Shown here: piece after piece, positions 33,367 to 41,994 of the stretch
Layout: every line of letters starts with the position of its first letter
Position numbering within the stretch: the stretch's first letter is position 1
Assembly (NCBI RefSeq): GCF_024707545.1
Contig: NZ_CP062229.1
Coordinates: 2,523,501 to 2,587,500, forward strand
DNA from: Mesorhizobium onobrychidis
GTDB taxonomy: Bacteria; Pseudomonadota; Alphaproteobacteria; Rhizobiales; Rhizobiaceae
Direction of reading: 5' to 3'
DNA length: 64,000 nucleotides
Notes under the pieces: model-generated
Databases searched by the model: none
Told to the model about the DNA's origin: nothing
The model's input: only the letters and a program-made list of their open reading frames with translations
Made by a program: the position numbers and the translations under genes

Positions 33367-34821
33367 TCAAAACGTGCCGACATAGAACCTGCCTGTTGGC
33401 CTATCGTCTTTCATCCAGATCAACGCCTGGGTCATGGAGTCGACCTGGTCGTCGTGCCTGCCGTGCGGAAATGCGAGCACCTCCAGCAGGAAGTCGTCTT
33501 TCCAATGGGCATCCTTAGGCAGATTGACGTTGCCGTTTTCGATCATGGCGGCAACGCGTGACAGTCGGCTTTCCTTGTCACTTCTGGGTTTCACGGGCGT
33601 GGTTCTGATGTCCTGGCTTTCCAAGTCGGCGATGAGGCTTGAACCGGAGCCGGCATCTTCGATGAGGATGATATCGGGGTCATGCTCGGTCAGGGATCTT
33701 TTGACCGCTTTGATGAGATCTGGATAAGCCGCTCTGACGCGGACGAGATCGACGAGATAATAGTTGTTGTCGTCTTTGGCCCATGTCGTTCCGACCGAGT
33801 AATCGCTGCTGGGGTCACCCTTAAGGGCGGTGTCCCAGCTTTGAACTATGGTCATCGACCGACGATCGAACTGATGTGGATCGTAGTCGCGAAACCACAC
33901 CCGCTTGACCATGTTGCCGTCCGGCGGGGCAGGAGATTGCTGGTATTGCGCCGAGAAGGTGAGCGAGCCCAGATCTCGCTTCAGTCTTTCCAATTCCACA
34001 TGTCCGAGACGCGCAGGATGCAGCAGATCGCCGAACTTGCGATCATTCCAGCGATGCAGGCCCGTCTGGACACGCTCGTCCTGCTCGGCAATCGCCGACA
34101 GGTTCAGATGCTCCCAGCCGCCAGTCTCCAGCAGGACGCCTGCCAGATCGTCGACATGCAATCGTTGCATGACAAGCACGACGGCGCCGGCAGCGGGATT
34201 GTCGAAGCGCGACATCAGGGTTGTGCGGACCCATTCGGCGCACTTGTTGCGAGCCGATTCCGAATGCGCTTCGTCGGCCTTCAAAGGGTCGTCGATAATG
34301 ATGATGTCGCCGCCACGGCCCGTCAGCTGACCGCCAGTGGAGGTCGCCAGGCGGTTGCCGCCGAGCGTCGTCTGCAATTCATTCTCGGTATTCTTGCGCG
34401 GGCTGACTTTGAAGGACGGAAACATCGAACGGTACCACGCGCTGTCGACGACCGTGCGAAAGTCGTTGGCATGTTTGACCGCAAGCGATTGAGCATACGA
34501 GACGCAGATCACCTTCTTCGATGGATCGCGGCCAAGGAACCATGCAGGAAACGCGACTGATGCCGTGATCGACTTCAACGACCGCGGCGGCATTGTGATG
34601 ATCAGGCGCTTGCACTCGCCCTTCGATACCCGCTCGAGCTGATATGCAATCGCGCGGATGTGCCAGTTCGGCAGATACTTGCCGCCGGGCTCGACAGCCG
34701 AGAATGCCAGCCCGACGAAGACCGCGAGATCGTCGCGTGCCGCTGCGAAGAGCATCTGAATGGCGCTCATTGGCGCAGCCGTGGCTGACGGAGCGGCTGG
34801 TTGAGGGAGGGGGATGTTCAT
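33367..34821 (-). CDS. Phage terminase large subunit
   Basis: A 484-residue protein. The ATPase has the Walker A-like ITMPPRSLKSITAS, Walker B GGDIIIIDDPLKADEA and the coupling segment AVVLVMQRLHVDDL. The C-terminal RNase H-like nuclease has acidic positions in QSWDTALKGDPSSDYS, LIEDAGSGSSLI and HDDQVDSMTQAL. It should cut and package phage or gene-transfer-agent DNA. It overlaps the DUF5681 gene as ATGA. No portal, capsid or tail gene lies beside it, so it is a remnant or part of a satellite. Confidence 0.92.
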   Translation of the reverse strand: MNIPLPQPAAPSATAAPMSAIQMLFAAARDDLAVFVGLAFSAVEPGGKYLPNWHIRAIAYQLERVSKGECKRLIITMPPRSLKSITASVAFPAWFLGRDPSKKVICVSYAQSLAVKHANDFRTVVDSAWYRSMFPSFKVSPRKNTENELQTTLGGNRLATSTGGQLTGRGGDIIIIDDPLKADEAHSESARNKCAEWVRTTLMSRFDNPAAGAVVLVMQRLHVDDLAGVLLETGGWEHLNLSAIAEQDERVQTGLHRWNDRKFGDLLHPARLGHVELERLKRDLGSLTFSAQYQQSPAPPDGNMVKRVWFRDYDPHQFDRRSMTIVQSWDTALKGDPSSDYSVGTTWAKDDNNYYLVDLVRVRAAYPDLIKAVKRSLTEHDPDIILIEDAGSGSSLIADLESQDIRTTPVKPRSDKESRLSRVAAMIENGNVNLPKDAHWKDDFLLEVLAFPHGRHDDQVDSMTQALIWMKDDRPTGRFYVGTF

Positions 34822-35285
34822 TCGACGTCTTCTCGCTGCTCGCCGCCAAAACGCAGCGCGCTATGGGCGCCCTCTTCGCTCTCGTGCGATGGCGACATCT
34901 TGTGATCGAGATAGTCCTGCATCATCTCGATCATCGTCTGCTGATCGAGCGGATTGACCTCTTTGTCAGCCTGGTTGGCTTCATCGGGATCGATGGAGCG
35001 CGACGCGAGTTGAAGGGCTTGCACCGCCGATCGGAAATCGCCTGAGAGCGCATTGTTGCGCATTTTGAGGAGGATGGCCTCAAAGGCAGTCACCGTCGTC
35101 GTCTTGCCGTTCTGCTGGATCTGGATCGGCCCAAAGAGCGTGTCACGTATGATGGTATTCATGTTCTTTTTCCCCTTCGGCCGGCCTTTCGGATTGCCTG
35201 ACATTCCTTTCTTGAACCGGGTTTCGGCTGGAGGCTTGGCGTAGCCTATCGAGTAGTCGGCCGGCTTCTTTCTACGGGCGGTCAC
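34818..35285 (-). CDS. DUF5681 domain protein (terminase-associated)
   Basis: A 155-residue protein beginning with a basic stretch and the DUF5681 signature ETRFKKGMSGNPKGRPKGKK. This domain is found beside terminase genes in alphaproteobacterial prophages, and the position is that of a small terminase subunit or its DNA-binding helper. Both ends overlap neighbours by four bases, so the three genes form one translation-coupled operon. Confidence 0.88.
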   Translation of the reverse strand: MTARRKKPADYSIGYAKPPAETRFKKGMSGNPKGRPKGKKNMNTIIRDTLFGPIQIQQNGKTTTVTAFEAILLKMRNNALSGDFRSAVQALQLASRSIDPDEANQADKEVNPLDQQTMIEMMQDYLDHKMSPSHESEEGAHSALRFGGEQREDVE

Positions 35286-36658
35286 AACACGCCTCCCACG
35301 GTTTCAGGAGCCGGGAGCGCGGATGCTGTTTTGGCGAGTGAGCCGGGGGCTTCAACGCTCCCACGCTGCTCGCCCAACTCCTCGAAAGTCTCGCCCGTGG
35401 CGGCAAGCGTTGCCTGCTTGCCCGTGTGCTTTTCGAAGCGGCGGATGATCAGATCGCAATAGTGCGGATCGATCTCGATGAGGCGCGCATGGCGCCCGGT
35501 CTTATGCGCCGCGAGCAGCGTCGTCCCCGAGCCACCGAAGGGATCGAGCACGACGTCGCCGCGCCGGCTGACGTCGAGCAGCGCATCGGCCACCAGATTG
35601 ACCGGCTTGACGGTCGGATGGGCTTCGAGATCTTCCATCCGGTCCGCGCCAAAGCTGTTGGCGCCGCGGTAGGTCCAGACATTGCTGCGATGACGTCCGT
35701 GTTTGCCGAGCTCGACGTTATTGCGATGCGGTTCCTTGCCGTTCCTGAACACCAGAACCAGCTCGTGTTGCGAGCGGTAGAGGCTGCCCATGCCGGCGTT
35801 GGTCTTGTTCCAGACGCACAGATTGAGCAGATCGCCGAACATTTGTTTGCCTGCCAATGTGGTCTCCGCAATATGACGCCAGTCCATGCATACGAAGGCG
35901 ATCGCGCCCGGCTTGCACGAGCCCGCGATCAGTGAGAACGACTGCTCCAGGAATTTTGCGAACTCGTCGTCAGACATTTCGCCGGAAGCCATGGCAAATT
36001 CCCGGTGGTTCGTCTTGCCAAGACCACTGACGTGTCCGCCGATCGGAACATTGTAGGGCGGGTCGGTAAAACAGACGGACGCTTTCTCGCCCTGCATTAG
36101 CGTCTCGAAATCCTCTGCCGAAAGCGCGTTGCCGCAAAGCAATCGATGATCGCCAAGGAGAAACATATCGCCAGGCCGCGCTACAGCTGGTCCCGACGAT
36201 TTCTCTGGAAGAGCTGGCTCGTCATCCACCTCATCGTCCTGATTGTCCGGCGAGAACTCGGCGATGATCAGATCGACCTCAGGGATGTCGAAGCCAGTGA
36301 GCCCCACGTCGAAGTCGAGGTCGACCAGCGCCTGCAGCTCGATGGCAAGTATCTGCTTGTCCCAGCCGGCTTTCTCGGCAAGGCGGTTGTCGGCAACGAT
36401 ATAGGCGCGTTTTTCGGCAGCGCTGAGATGGGTGATGGAAAGCGTTGGCGCCTCCTTCAGCCCGATCAGGCGTGCCGCCGCCAGGCGGCCATGGCCGGCA
36501 AGGACGTTGTTGTTCTCGTCGACCAAAACGGGATTGGTGAAGCCGAATTTCTTGATGCTGTCGGCAATCTGGTTGATTTGCTTTTTGGAATGGGTGCGGG
36601 CGTTTTTGCTGTAGGGGACAAGTGCGTCGATCGAAACGGTGTTGATTTTGCTGGCCAT
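35282..36658 (-). CDS. ParB-like domain fused to beta-class DNA methyltransferase
   Basis: A 458-residue protein. Residues 1-110 form a ParB/sulfiredoxin-like domain (SIDALVPYSKNARTHSKKQI, then VLAGHGRLAAARLIGL). The methyltransferase has catalytic motif IV TDPPYNVPI first and the SAM-binding VLDPFGGSGTTLLAA last, the beta-class order for N6-adenine or N4-cytosine methylation. No restriction endonuclease is adjacent, so it is an orphan phage-type methyltransferase probably protecting or marking packaged DNA. The start at 36658 has AGAGGA upstream. Confidence 0.92.
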   Translation of the reverse strand: MASKINTVSIDALVPYSKNARTHSKKQINQIADSIKKFGFTNPVLVDENNNVLAGHGRLAAARLIGLKEAPTLSITHLSAAEKRAYIVADNRLAEKAGWDKQILAIELQALVDLDFDVGLTGFDIPEVDLIIAEFSPDNQDDEVDDEPALPEKSSGPAVARPGDMFLLGDHRLLCGNALSAEDFETLMQGEKASVCFTDPPYNVPIGGHVSGLGKTNHREFAMASGEMSDDEFAKFLEQSFSLIAGSCKPGAIAFVCMDWRHIAETTLAGKQMFGDLLNLCVWNKTNAGMGSLYRSQHELVLVFRNGKEPHRNNVELGKHGRHRSNVWTYRGANSFGADRMEDLEAHPTVKPVNLVADALLDVSRRGDVVLDPFGGSGTTLLAAHKTGRHARLIEIDPHYCDLIIRRFEKHTGKQATLAATGETFEELGEQRGSVEAPGSLAKTASALPAPETVGGVL

Positions 36659-37013
36659 GAGATCCTCTGAATGTCCATGCGCCTTGCAGCTGGCAACGCG
36701 CTTGTCCAAGAGAACTCGCAGGATCAGCGATTCGAAAAAACCACCGAAAACGGCTATACCCGAAATTCACAGAGCGGCTTCGGCAAAGCTTGAGCCAGGG
36801 ATTCACAAATCACCGATTTTGTGCAAGTATGGGGCGGCAAAAAATTTTGTCGGTGTCTTTGAGGCAGTTAGAAAATACGGCGGTTCTTTTTGTTCTGACC
36901 AATCGGAATTATCTTTCGGGCGGTTTCCACTGCTAGCACAGCAGGAAGCTCAAAGAGTTCATCGATCAAGCAAAGTCGGGAATCGAGCGCCCCAAAGGGC
37001 AAAAGCGCATTGC
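36659..37013. other. Intergenic region upstream of the packaging block
   Basis: About 355 bp, relatively AT-rich, with no convincing gene. It should hold the leftward promoter for the methyltransferase-DUF5681-terminase operon and the 3' end of the nuclease cassette transcript. I see no clear terminator. Confidence 0.45.
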
Positions 37014-37391
37014 CTAGATCGCGTTCTGGGTGAGGCGCGAAGCCAACGATCTGGCTTCATGCGGCGTCAGCCGGCTGAGCGCCAGACGGAGCGTTTCACA
37101 GAGCGCGTCCAGATTCGGATCGCCGCCTTCGGAGCCTGTGTGGCGGTGTGCTCGATGCTGGAAGAAAAGGCAGAGCCAAAGATCCAGCGCGCTGCCTTCC
37201 CATTTGCCAGTCTTGCGGGCCTGCGCTGACATGGTGAGGGCAAGGCCGGCAAGGGGGTTCATTCCTCCGGCGACCTCATACCCGTTCAGAAAATGGGCAA
37301 AGCGGCCCGACTGATCCCAGTCGAATGGTGCGGGCATCGCCGAGAAGTCACCCTTCAGGGCCTGCCGTTCCCATTTGAGAAGCCTCGTCAT
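37014..37391 (-). CDS. Hypothetical protein paired with nuclease-like gene
   Basis: A 125-residue protein I do not recognise. It is rich in Trp, Leu and Ala (MTRLLKWERQALKGDF, WEGSALDLWLCLFFQHRAHR) and mostly helical by eye, with no signal peptide or membrane helix. Its ATG overlaps the stop of the upstream nuclease-like gene by four bases, so it is almost certainly the second gene of a two-gene operon. It could be a regulator, an immunity-type partner or an accessory subunit. Confidence 0.7.
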   Translation of the reverse strand: MTRLLKWERQALKGDFSAMPAPFDWDQSGRFAHFLNGYEVAGGMNPLAGLALTMSAQARKTGKWEGSALDLWLCLFFQHRAHRHTGSEGGDPNLDALCETLRLALSRLTPHEARSLASRLTQNAI

Positions 37392-38665
37392 TCGGCGGCC
37401 TCCGCCAGCACACTGAGCCGCGGCCGGATCAAGGAGACAAATCGATTTGCCCTGTCGCAGAGCCAGTCGAGTTGCTGTTCGTCGCCCGCAAATTCCGATC
37501 GTGACCTGAACAGTCCAAGCTCGGCATAAAATGGTGCGACGGATTTCAACCTCACAGTCAGATCAAGCCCGCTTTCGGCACGCATGTCTGCAATGTCGCT
37601 GTTGAATTCGTCAAAAAGGATTTGCCCATCCTCATCCTTGAAGGTCAGGAACAGCCCGACCTCAGCCCTGGTGCCGGTGGAGCGAAACCCAGTTATCCAC
37701 CCGAGCGGCTTGGGTAGCGGAATCCTGACCCAATTGTCGCCGCCGTGGCGCGCAGGCAACTGGTCGGCATGTTCGAACTGAACCTGGTCTATGAACCGCT
37801 GCCAGAACACACGATTGACGCTACGCCGACTGCCGCGTTCCGGATCGACAACGCTTTCCATAGCTTCGTCGGGGAGGGGGTTGGCACCTTCTGGAGCCGC
37901 CAATTGGAGCGGCATGCCGCCGCCGTCGACCAAAACCCTTTGCTGGAGAACTTCGGTGCGTAGCGGCACGGAAGGCAACACAACCAGGTTTCCGGAGGCC
38001 GCCTGCCATAGCTGAATCTCAAGCAATGTCAGCTGCGCCAGGCCGGCGCCTTGCGAATTTAGATGCTCGGCAATCGCGTGCGTATCCGAGCGGATGCCAT
38101 CTCCGGCGATAATGAGCTGAAAGTCACCGAGCTTCAGTGACCTCGTCACGGCATCGACGAAAGGGGCCTCTTCAAGCTCAGGCCATTTTGCCTTCGCCAG
38201 GTCGAAGATCGGATTTTGTCCAGCAATGGCCAACTTGCGTTTCAGCCTCGCGGTCAGATCGCCAAAGCTCCAGCGGCGCAGTAGGGCGGCATATTCGACG
38301 ATTTGCGCCAATACCTCGCGGCGTGCCTGCGGATTGCGCCAAAGCTTGCACTCAATAATGACCAGTCGGCCGGTCCTTGCCACGCCTAGAATATCCGCGA
38401 ACACTGTCCCGCCTGCACGAGGAATGGCGAGTTCCCGGCACAGGGGGACGACATCGCCCCTACCGCCATCAAGGCGATCGGCCACGATCAAGGCGGGATG
38501 CCGGAACAGCAAGTCTTGCAGCCAATGCTCGTCATAAGCATGCTGCGACAGAGCATTCGATCCCGGCGTTTGGCCTGATGCAAGCATTGCGTTTCGCATT
38601 AGAGATCGGCGGGCCAGTGGTTCGGTAACTGTCGAATTGAAGTCAGAAAATAATAAAGGACTCAT
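37388..38665 (-). CDS. PD-(D/E)XK nuclease-like protein (possible DUF4268-type C-terminus)
   Basis: A 425-residue protein. Residues 46-130 form a NucS/restriction-like core: Glu46 in YDEHWLQDLLFRHP, Asp91 in VFADILGVAR, and Glu105-Cys-Lys107 in LVIIECKLWRNPQAR, the D...E-x-K pattern. The C-terminal third (VFWQRFIDQVQFEHADQLPA, GTRAEVGLFLTF) resembles the DUF4268 domain found in restriction-related nucleases. The start at 38665 has GGAG eight bases upstream. With the small partner it forms a candidate anti-phage or DNA-repair cassette next to phage genes. Confidence 0.75.
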   Translation of the reverse strand: MSPLLFSDFNSTVTEPLARRSLMRNAMLASGQTPGSNALSQHAYDEHWLQDLLFRHPALIVADRLDGGRGDVVPLCRELAIPRAGGTVFADILGVARTGRLVIIECKLWRNPQARREVLAQIVEYAALLRRWSFGDLTARLKRKLAIAGQNPIFDLAKAKWPELEEAPFVDAVTRSLKLGDFQLIIAGDGIRSDTHAIAEHLNSQGAGLAQLTLLEIQLWQAASGNLVVLPSVPLRTEVLQQRVLVDGGGMPLQLAAPEGANPLPDEAMESVVDPERGSRRSVNRVFWQRFIDQVQFEHADQLPARHGGDNWVRIPLPKPLGWITGFRSTGTRAEVGLFLTFKDEDGQILFDEFNSDIADMRAESGLDLTVRLKSVAPFYAELGLFRSRSEFAGDEQQLDWLCDRANRFVSLIRPRLSVLAEAAE

Positions 38666-38720
38666 TTGAAGATCTCCATCTATACATATCGTCATGAGGA
38701 CGGAAGTCATCATTGAAGAA

Positions 38721-38741
38721 TTTCGAAATATCGTTTCGAAA
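38721..38741. promoter_or_regulatory. Paired TTTCGAAA palindromes upstream of the nuclease cassette
   Basis: TTTCGAAA occurs at 38721-38728 and 38734-38741, each self-complementary, with centres 13 bp apart, 56 bp before the nuclease start codon. This suits a small helix-turn-helix repressor, though none is encoded beside it. Confidence 0.5.
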
Positions 38742-39300
38742 AACCTCGATAGCTTCATGACAATTTGTTAGAGGGACTTGCGCTCGATGAGTTGGAACAG
38801 TCAACTCGAATTGTCGGTGTCAATTTCTCACGGCGAGCGAATTGGGGGTGAGCGAAGCACACGGCGCCCATGTTGCAACCAAGTTCGAATGTCGCGCTGT
38901 CAGCAAAGTAGAAATGTCGCATTGCGATGGGGCCGGTCACGATGAGAGCGCCCGATCGGGCGTAAGCTGGTCAGGGTTGCGCAGCCCGATCGGGGGCGAT
39001 CCAGTAGATCTCCGTCGGCTTTAGCTTTTGGGAGCCGCGTGGCCCCCTTCGAGCTAAAAGCCGGCTTCCGTTGTCGGTTGAGCCTTCCGGTTGATTGGAA
39101 ACTCGTCCAGCACTGCGAGGCGACCAGGTGCGGCGAGCAGCGCGGCCTGATCTTGGACTGCCGCCCTCACGCGGCGATTTCCGTTATCTGTTCGCCGAGA
39201 TCGAGTGCTTTGTGGCGGCACCAGATCCTTGCGTTGATCCGGTCACCAGAGTGCGGCCGGCGCTGCTTGCGGCCGAGCAGCCATTGAATTCACACCGCTG
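38742..39300. other. Non-coding region, probably decayed mobile-element DNA
   Basis: No gene is supported. The phrase TGTCAGCAAAGTAGAAATGT at 38899-38918 resembles sequence found near the ends of rhizobial IS21-like elements, and an inverted pair GCCCGATCGGGCG/CGCAGCCCGATCGGG follows. No transposase-coding sequence remains, so assignment to an IS is uncertain. Confidence 0.35.
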
Positions 39301-39311
39301 CATAATTCATA

Positions 39312-39333
39312 TTGACTATTTAGTCGTTTTGAC
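39312..39333 (+). promoter_or_regulatory. Shared regulator box, copy 1 (TTGAC-N6-GTCG-N-TTTGA)
   Basis: TTGACTATTTAGTCGTTTTGAC precedes the quinone-oxidoreductase-like gene. The same framework recurs at 42632 and 54670. The internal GACTA-TT-TAGTC is symmetrical, as for a TetR operator. Confidence 0.65.
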
Positions 39334-39545
39334 CATACTGTACAACTATCAGTTTCGGCGGGCCTTTGCCAGACAGAGGAAAGGCTAGTGACAAGCGTAT
39401 CTCAAGCTCCAGGGTTGCACGTGCTCCGTATCCGGTGCCACGGGTTCGCAACTGCGTTAAAGATCGCCCGCGGACGGTATGCAATCAAATCGGAGGTGTT
39501 GGAGTGTGTCGGCGCCGACCTCGGCAAGGCAGGGAGGTCCAGGGC

Positions 39546-40568
39546 ATGACATCCGGCGCTGCAGCTTTGTGCCTCGGGCCTGGCGGCTCGGACGGGTTTA
39601 CAGTTCGGCAATTCACCAGGCGAAGGCCGGCGGCAGTTGAAATTGAGATCGCCGTGGCCGCGGCTTCGGTGAACCCGATCGATGTGCGCCGTTCCGAAGG
39701 CTACGGTAGGAGGCTGCTATCGCTGATCGGAGCCGGTACGTTTCCGCTAGTGCTCGGCAACGATCTTGCGGGTACGGTTACTGCGGTGGGCTCCCGTGTG
39801 GCGACCTTTAGGATCGGCGATCGAGTCTATGGAGCAAAGCCTGCTTCAACCGCGGGGACCCACGCCAGCCATGTGCTGGTCAAGGCTGTCCACGTGCTGG
39901 CCGTTCCGGAAGGCGTTGATCTTCACGCGCTCGCTGCAATTCCCTACAGCTTCACGACAATGTGGCTGGCTGTACGCGGCGCGGGCCTTTCCCGGGAGAA
40001 CGCAGCCGGAAAGACCGTGCTGGTCCACGGCGCCGCCGGCGCACTAGGAACGTTAGCAACGCAGATGCTCTCCTCATGGGGCGCGAGAGTTACGGCGATT
40101 GCCCGGAAGTCAAACAGCAAGGTGTGTCTTGAGGCCGGTGCCACCGAAGTGGTCGAGCGAACAGACGAGCTGTTCGTCTCCTTGTCGCGCTCTTTCGACG
40201 CAACTCTCAACTTCGCAACCTGGGAAGATGATCGCGCATTGCTAGGCTGTCTGCGCGACGGTGCGCTCGGTCACGCAACCACCGTGCACCCAATGTTAGG
40301 GAACTTCGACCGGCTTGGCTGGCTGCGCGGTATGCTAAAGACAATCTCGCAAAAGAAGGCTCACCGACGCGCGCTGCCGAAGGGCGCCAGCAATTACGCA
40401 TGGGTCCTCTTCAAGCCGGACAAGGCAGCACTGGATGACTTGCGCCAGTTCGTCGAACACAGCCATGTCAGCCTCCCGATCGGGCTGTGCAAGCCGCTCG
40501 CCGCAGCAGGTGTGGCTTTCGACCACGTCAGGAAAAGACAGCCGGGGCGCGTGCTGCTGCTGCCCTGA
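39546..40568 (+). CDS. MDR superfamily quinone-oxidoreductase-like protein
   Basis: A 340-residue medium-chain dehydrogenase/reductase without zinc ligands: SVNPIDVRRSEGYG, GNDLAGTVTAVGS, and the NADP-binding VLVHGAAGALGTLATQMLSS (A-x-G-x-x-G). The C-terminus resembles the RTN4IP1/quinone oxidoreductase branch. The start at 39546 is supported by GGGAGG at 39530-39535; the frame is open further upstream. The regulator box at 39312 suggests control by the TetR protein at 41995. Confidence 0.85.
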   Translation: MTSGAAALCLGPGGSDGFTVRQFTRRRPAAVEIEIAVAAASVNPIDVRRSEGYGRRLLSLIGAGTFPLVLGNDLAGTVTAVGSRVATFRIGDRVYGAKPASTAGTHASHVLVKAVHVLAVPEGVDLHALAAIPYSFTTMWLAVRGAGLSRENAAGKTVLVHGAAGALGTLATQMLSSWGARVTAIARKSNSKVCLEAGATEVVERTDELFVSLSRSFDATLNFATWEDDRALLGCLRDGALGHATTVHPMLGNFDRLGWLRGMLKTISQKKAHRRALPKGASNYAWVLFKPDKAALDDLRQFVEHSHVSLPIGLCKPLAAAGVAFDHVRKRQPGRVLLLP

Positions 40569-40626
40569 TACCACAGTCGAGCGTTGCGACGAGCGCGAAG
40601 GGGCGCACCTCAGGCTTTCATAAGGT

Positions 40627-40699
40627 GCGCTGGCCGAGGCCGAGAGCTCGAAGCGTCGCGTCGAGCGCTTGGCTGGTCGTTTCGGGCCGGGGACCTCGC
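40627..40699 (+). repeat. 73-bp direct repeat, copy 1 (duplicated tail of tetR)
   Basis: Identical over 73 bp to 41998-42070, which encodes the C-terminus of the TetR regulator on the minus strand. This copy is detached from any tetR gene and is followed by an IS5 transposase fragment, so it is the product of a duplication or insertion event. Confidence 0.92.
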
Positions 40700-40722
40700 T
40701 CAATGATTCGAATCGGAAATGA

Positions 40723-40809
40723 AAGAACTGCTTCTCGCTCTTCCTCTACAGGGACCGAAACGCGATCGAGCGCATGTTCTGCCGCATCAAGAACTTCCGC
40801 CGAATAACC
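40723..40809 (+). pseudogene. IS5-family transposase C-terminal fragment
   Basis: The short frame reads FLYRDRNAIERMFCRIKNFRR, the conserved Y-R-x-R-x-x-I-E-R-x-F-x-x-I-K-x-x-R signature carrying the catalytic Glu of IS5-type DDE transposases. It starts just after the 73-bp repeat and ends at a nearby stop; the rest of the element is absent. Confidence 0.8.
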
Positions 40810-40822
40810 CAGCCCCTATAAG

Positions 40823-41923
40823 CTAGCGCTCCCTAGGACCATGCGGCACGCCGGTGCTATCAACGATCAAGAGCCCGCCGCTCCCGCGTCTCGATTTCTC
40901 GCGCGCCAGCCCAGAGTGCAGGTCTTTACTGAAGCTTTGCAGCAGCTCCGAGGACGCAGCGAATTTCGTGTGCTGCAACGGGTCACCACTCTGAAGCAAG
41001 CTCATGTCGAATACGCGCACCCCTGCCTGTTCGAGGATTGGAATGATACGGGGGTCATCGATTACGAAGGCACCGACCCGATCGACATTGCCGGCTATTA
41101 GCTTTGAGATCGCAAGCGCCTTATCGTCGCGGGAGATCAGAACAGTGATGGGGGGAGACCTCTTTCCAATCGATATGATCTGCGTTCGAAACACGTCGAT
41201 ATCGATATCGGGCGAGGCGAGCACAACCTCACCAAGTTTGCCGTTAAACTCGAGGTCGTTTTTAAATTTGGCTTGCCGTAAGACCTCGGCCGTCAACCAG
41301 CCTCCCATTGAATGAGCAACCAGGTGGATCTTCTTGACAGACTGGATCTTAGCAACACTTCGGATCAAACGCTCAAGGTGGTCCCGCGAGAACATCGAGC
41401 TTTCGCGATCGCGACCGTACCCAAGGATTTTGCCTTCTGAAGGCCAGGAGAATACTATCGCAGCGCCTGCGAATCCGGTGTCATGAACAAGCTGGGTGAA
41501 GCGAAAAATCGCCTCCTGGTAAAGTGTGTTATAGCCATGGATGAAAATTACCGCTTCGCCATCGCGGCTTGCTCCGGCGACGCCTTTGGCAAATTGATCT
41601 TCCGTTAAATAAGTTCGCGCCAAGACGGAGAAGTGACGTTCCGGATCGGCAACCCCCGTCGGCCATTCGATTGCGCCTACTTTGTGACTGGGCGGGATCG
41701 ACATTTGATATCTTTGGTAGTTTAGGGCGAGACTACGATCCGAAGCGGCTCCGAATTCGCCCGTTTCACCCGTCAGATTCCTTGAGGTAGCGGTAAAGAG
41801 TTCGACGCGCCGTGTATCGCTTGCATCGGTCGCAACAGGGGTCAGCACACTCGCTGCAGGACGGAGTGCGCAGCCATCCAGCGCAATCGCTACAAGCAGG
41901 CAGGAAAGCAATCGAAATTCCAT
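40823..41923 (-). CDS. Alpha/beta hydrolase lipoprotein (DUF900 family)
   Basis: A 366-residue protein. MEFRLLSCLLVAIALDGCAL is a lipoprotein signal with the lipobox LDGC, so it is probably anchored to a membrane facing the periplasm. The hydrolase core has the oxyanion region AVIFIHGYNTLYQEA, the nucleophile elbow HLVAHSMGGWL and the acid/His region SPDIDIDVF, matching DUF900 esterase-like proteins. It sits between the two copies of the 73-bp repeat together with the IS fragment, so the segment may have been inserted here as one piece. Confidence 0.85.
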   Translation of the reverse strand: MEFRLLSCLLVAIALDGCALRPAASVLTPVATDASDTRRVELFTATSRNLTGETGEFGAASDRSLALNYQRYQMSIPPSHKVGAIEWPTGVADPERHFSVLARTYLTEDQFAKGVAGASRDGEAVIFIHGYNTLYQEAIFRFTQLVHDTGFAGAAIVFSWPSEGKILGYGRDRESSMFSRDHLERLIRSVAKIQSVKKIHLVAHSMGGWLTAEVLRQAKFKNDLEFNGKLGEVVLASPDIDIDVFRTQIISIGKRSPPITVLISRDDKALAISKLIAGNVDRVGAFVIDDPRIIPILEQAGVRVFDMSLLQSGDPLQHTKFAASSELLQSFSKDLHSGLAREKSRRGSGGLLIVDSTGVPHGPRER

Positions 41924-41994
41924 CGGTGCCTCAACCCAACTAATGGACGATACATTACCTGCCACGATAACTTTGTGCTAGGCTCCAGACCCAA

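Noticed and set aside
35282..36658. Restriction-modification system around the methyltransferase
   Set aside because: The nuclease-like gene at 37388 belongs to a separate operon 355 bp away and has its own partner; no cognate endonuclease is coupled to the methyltransferase.
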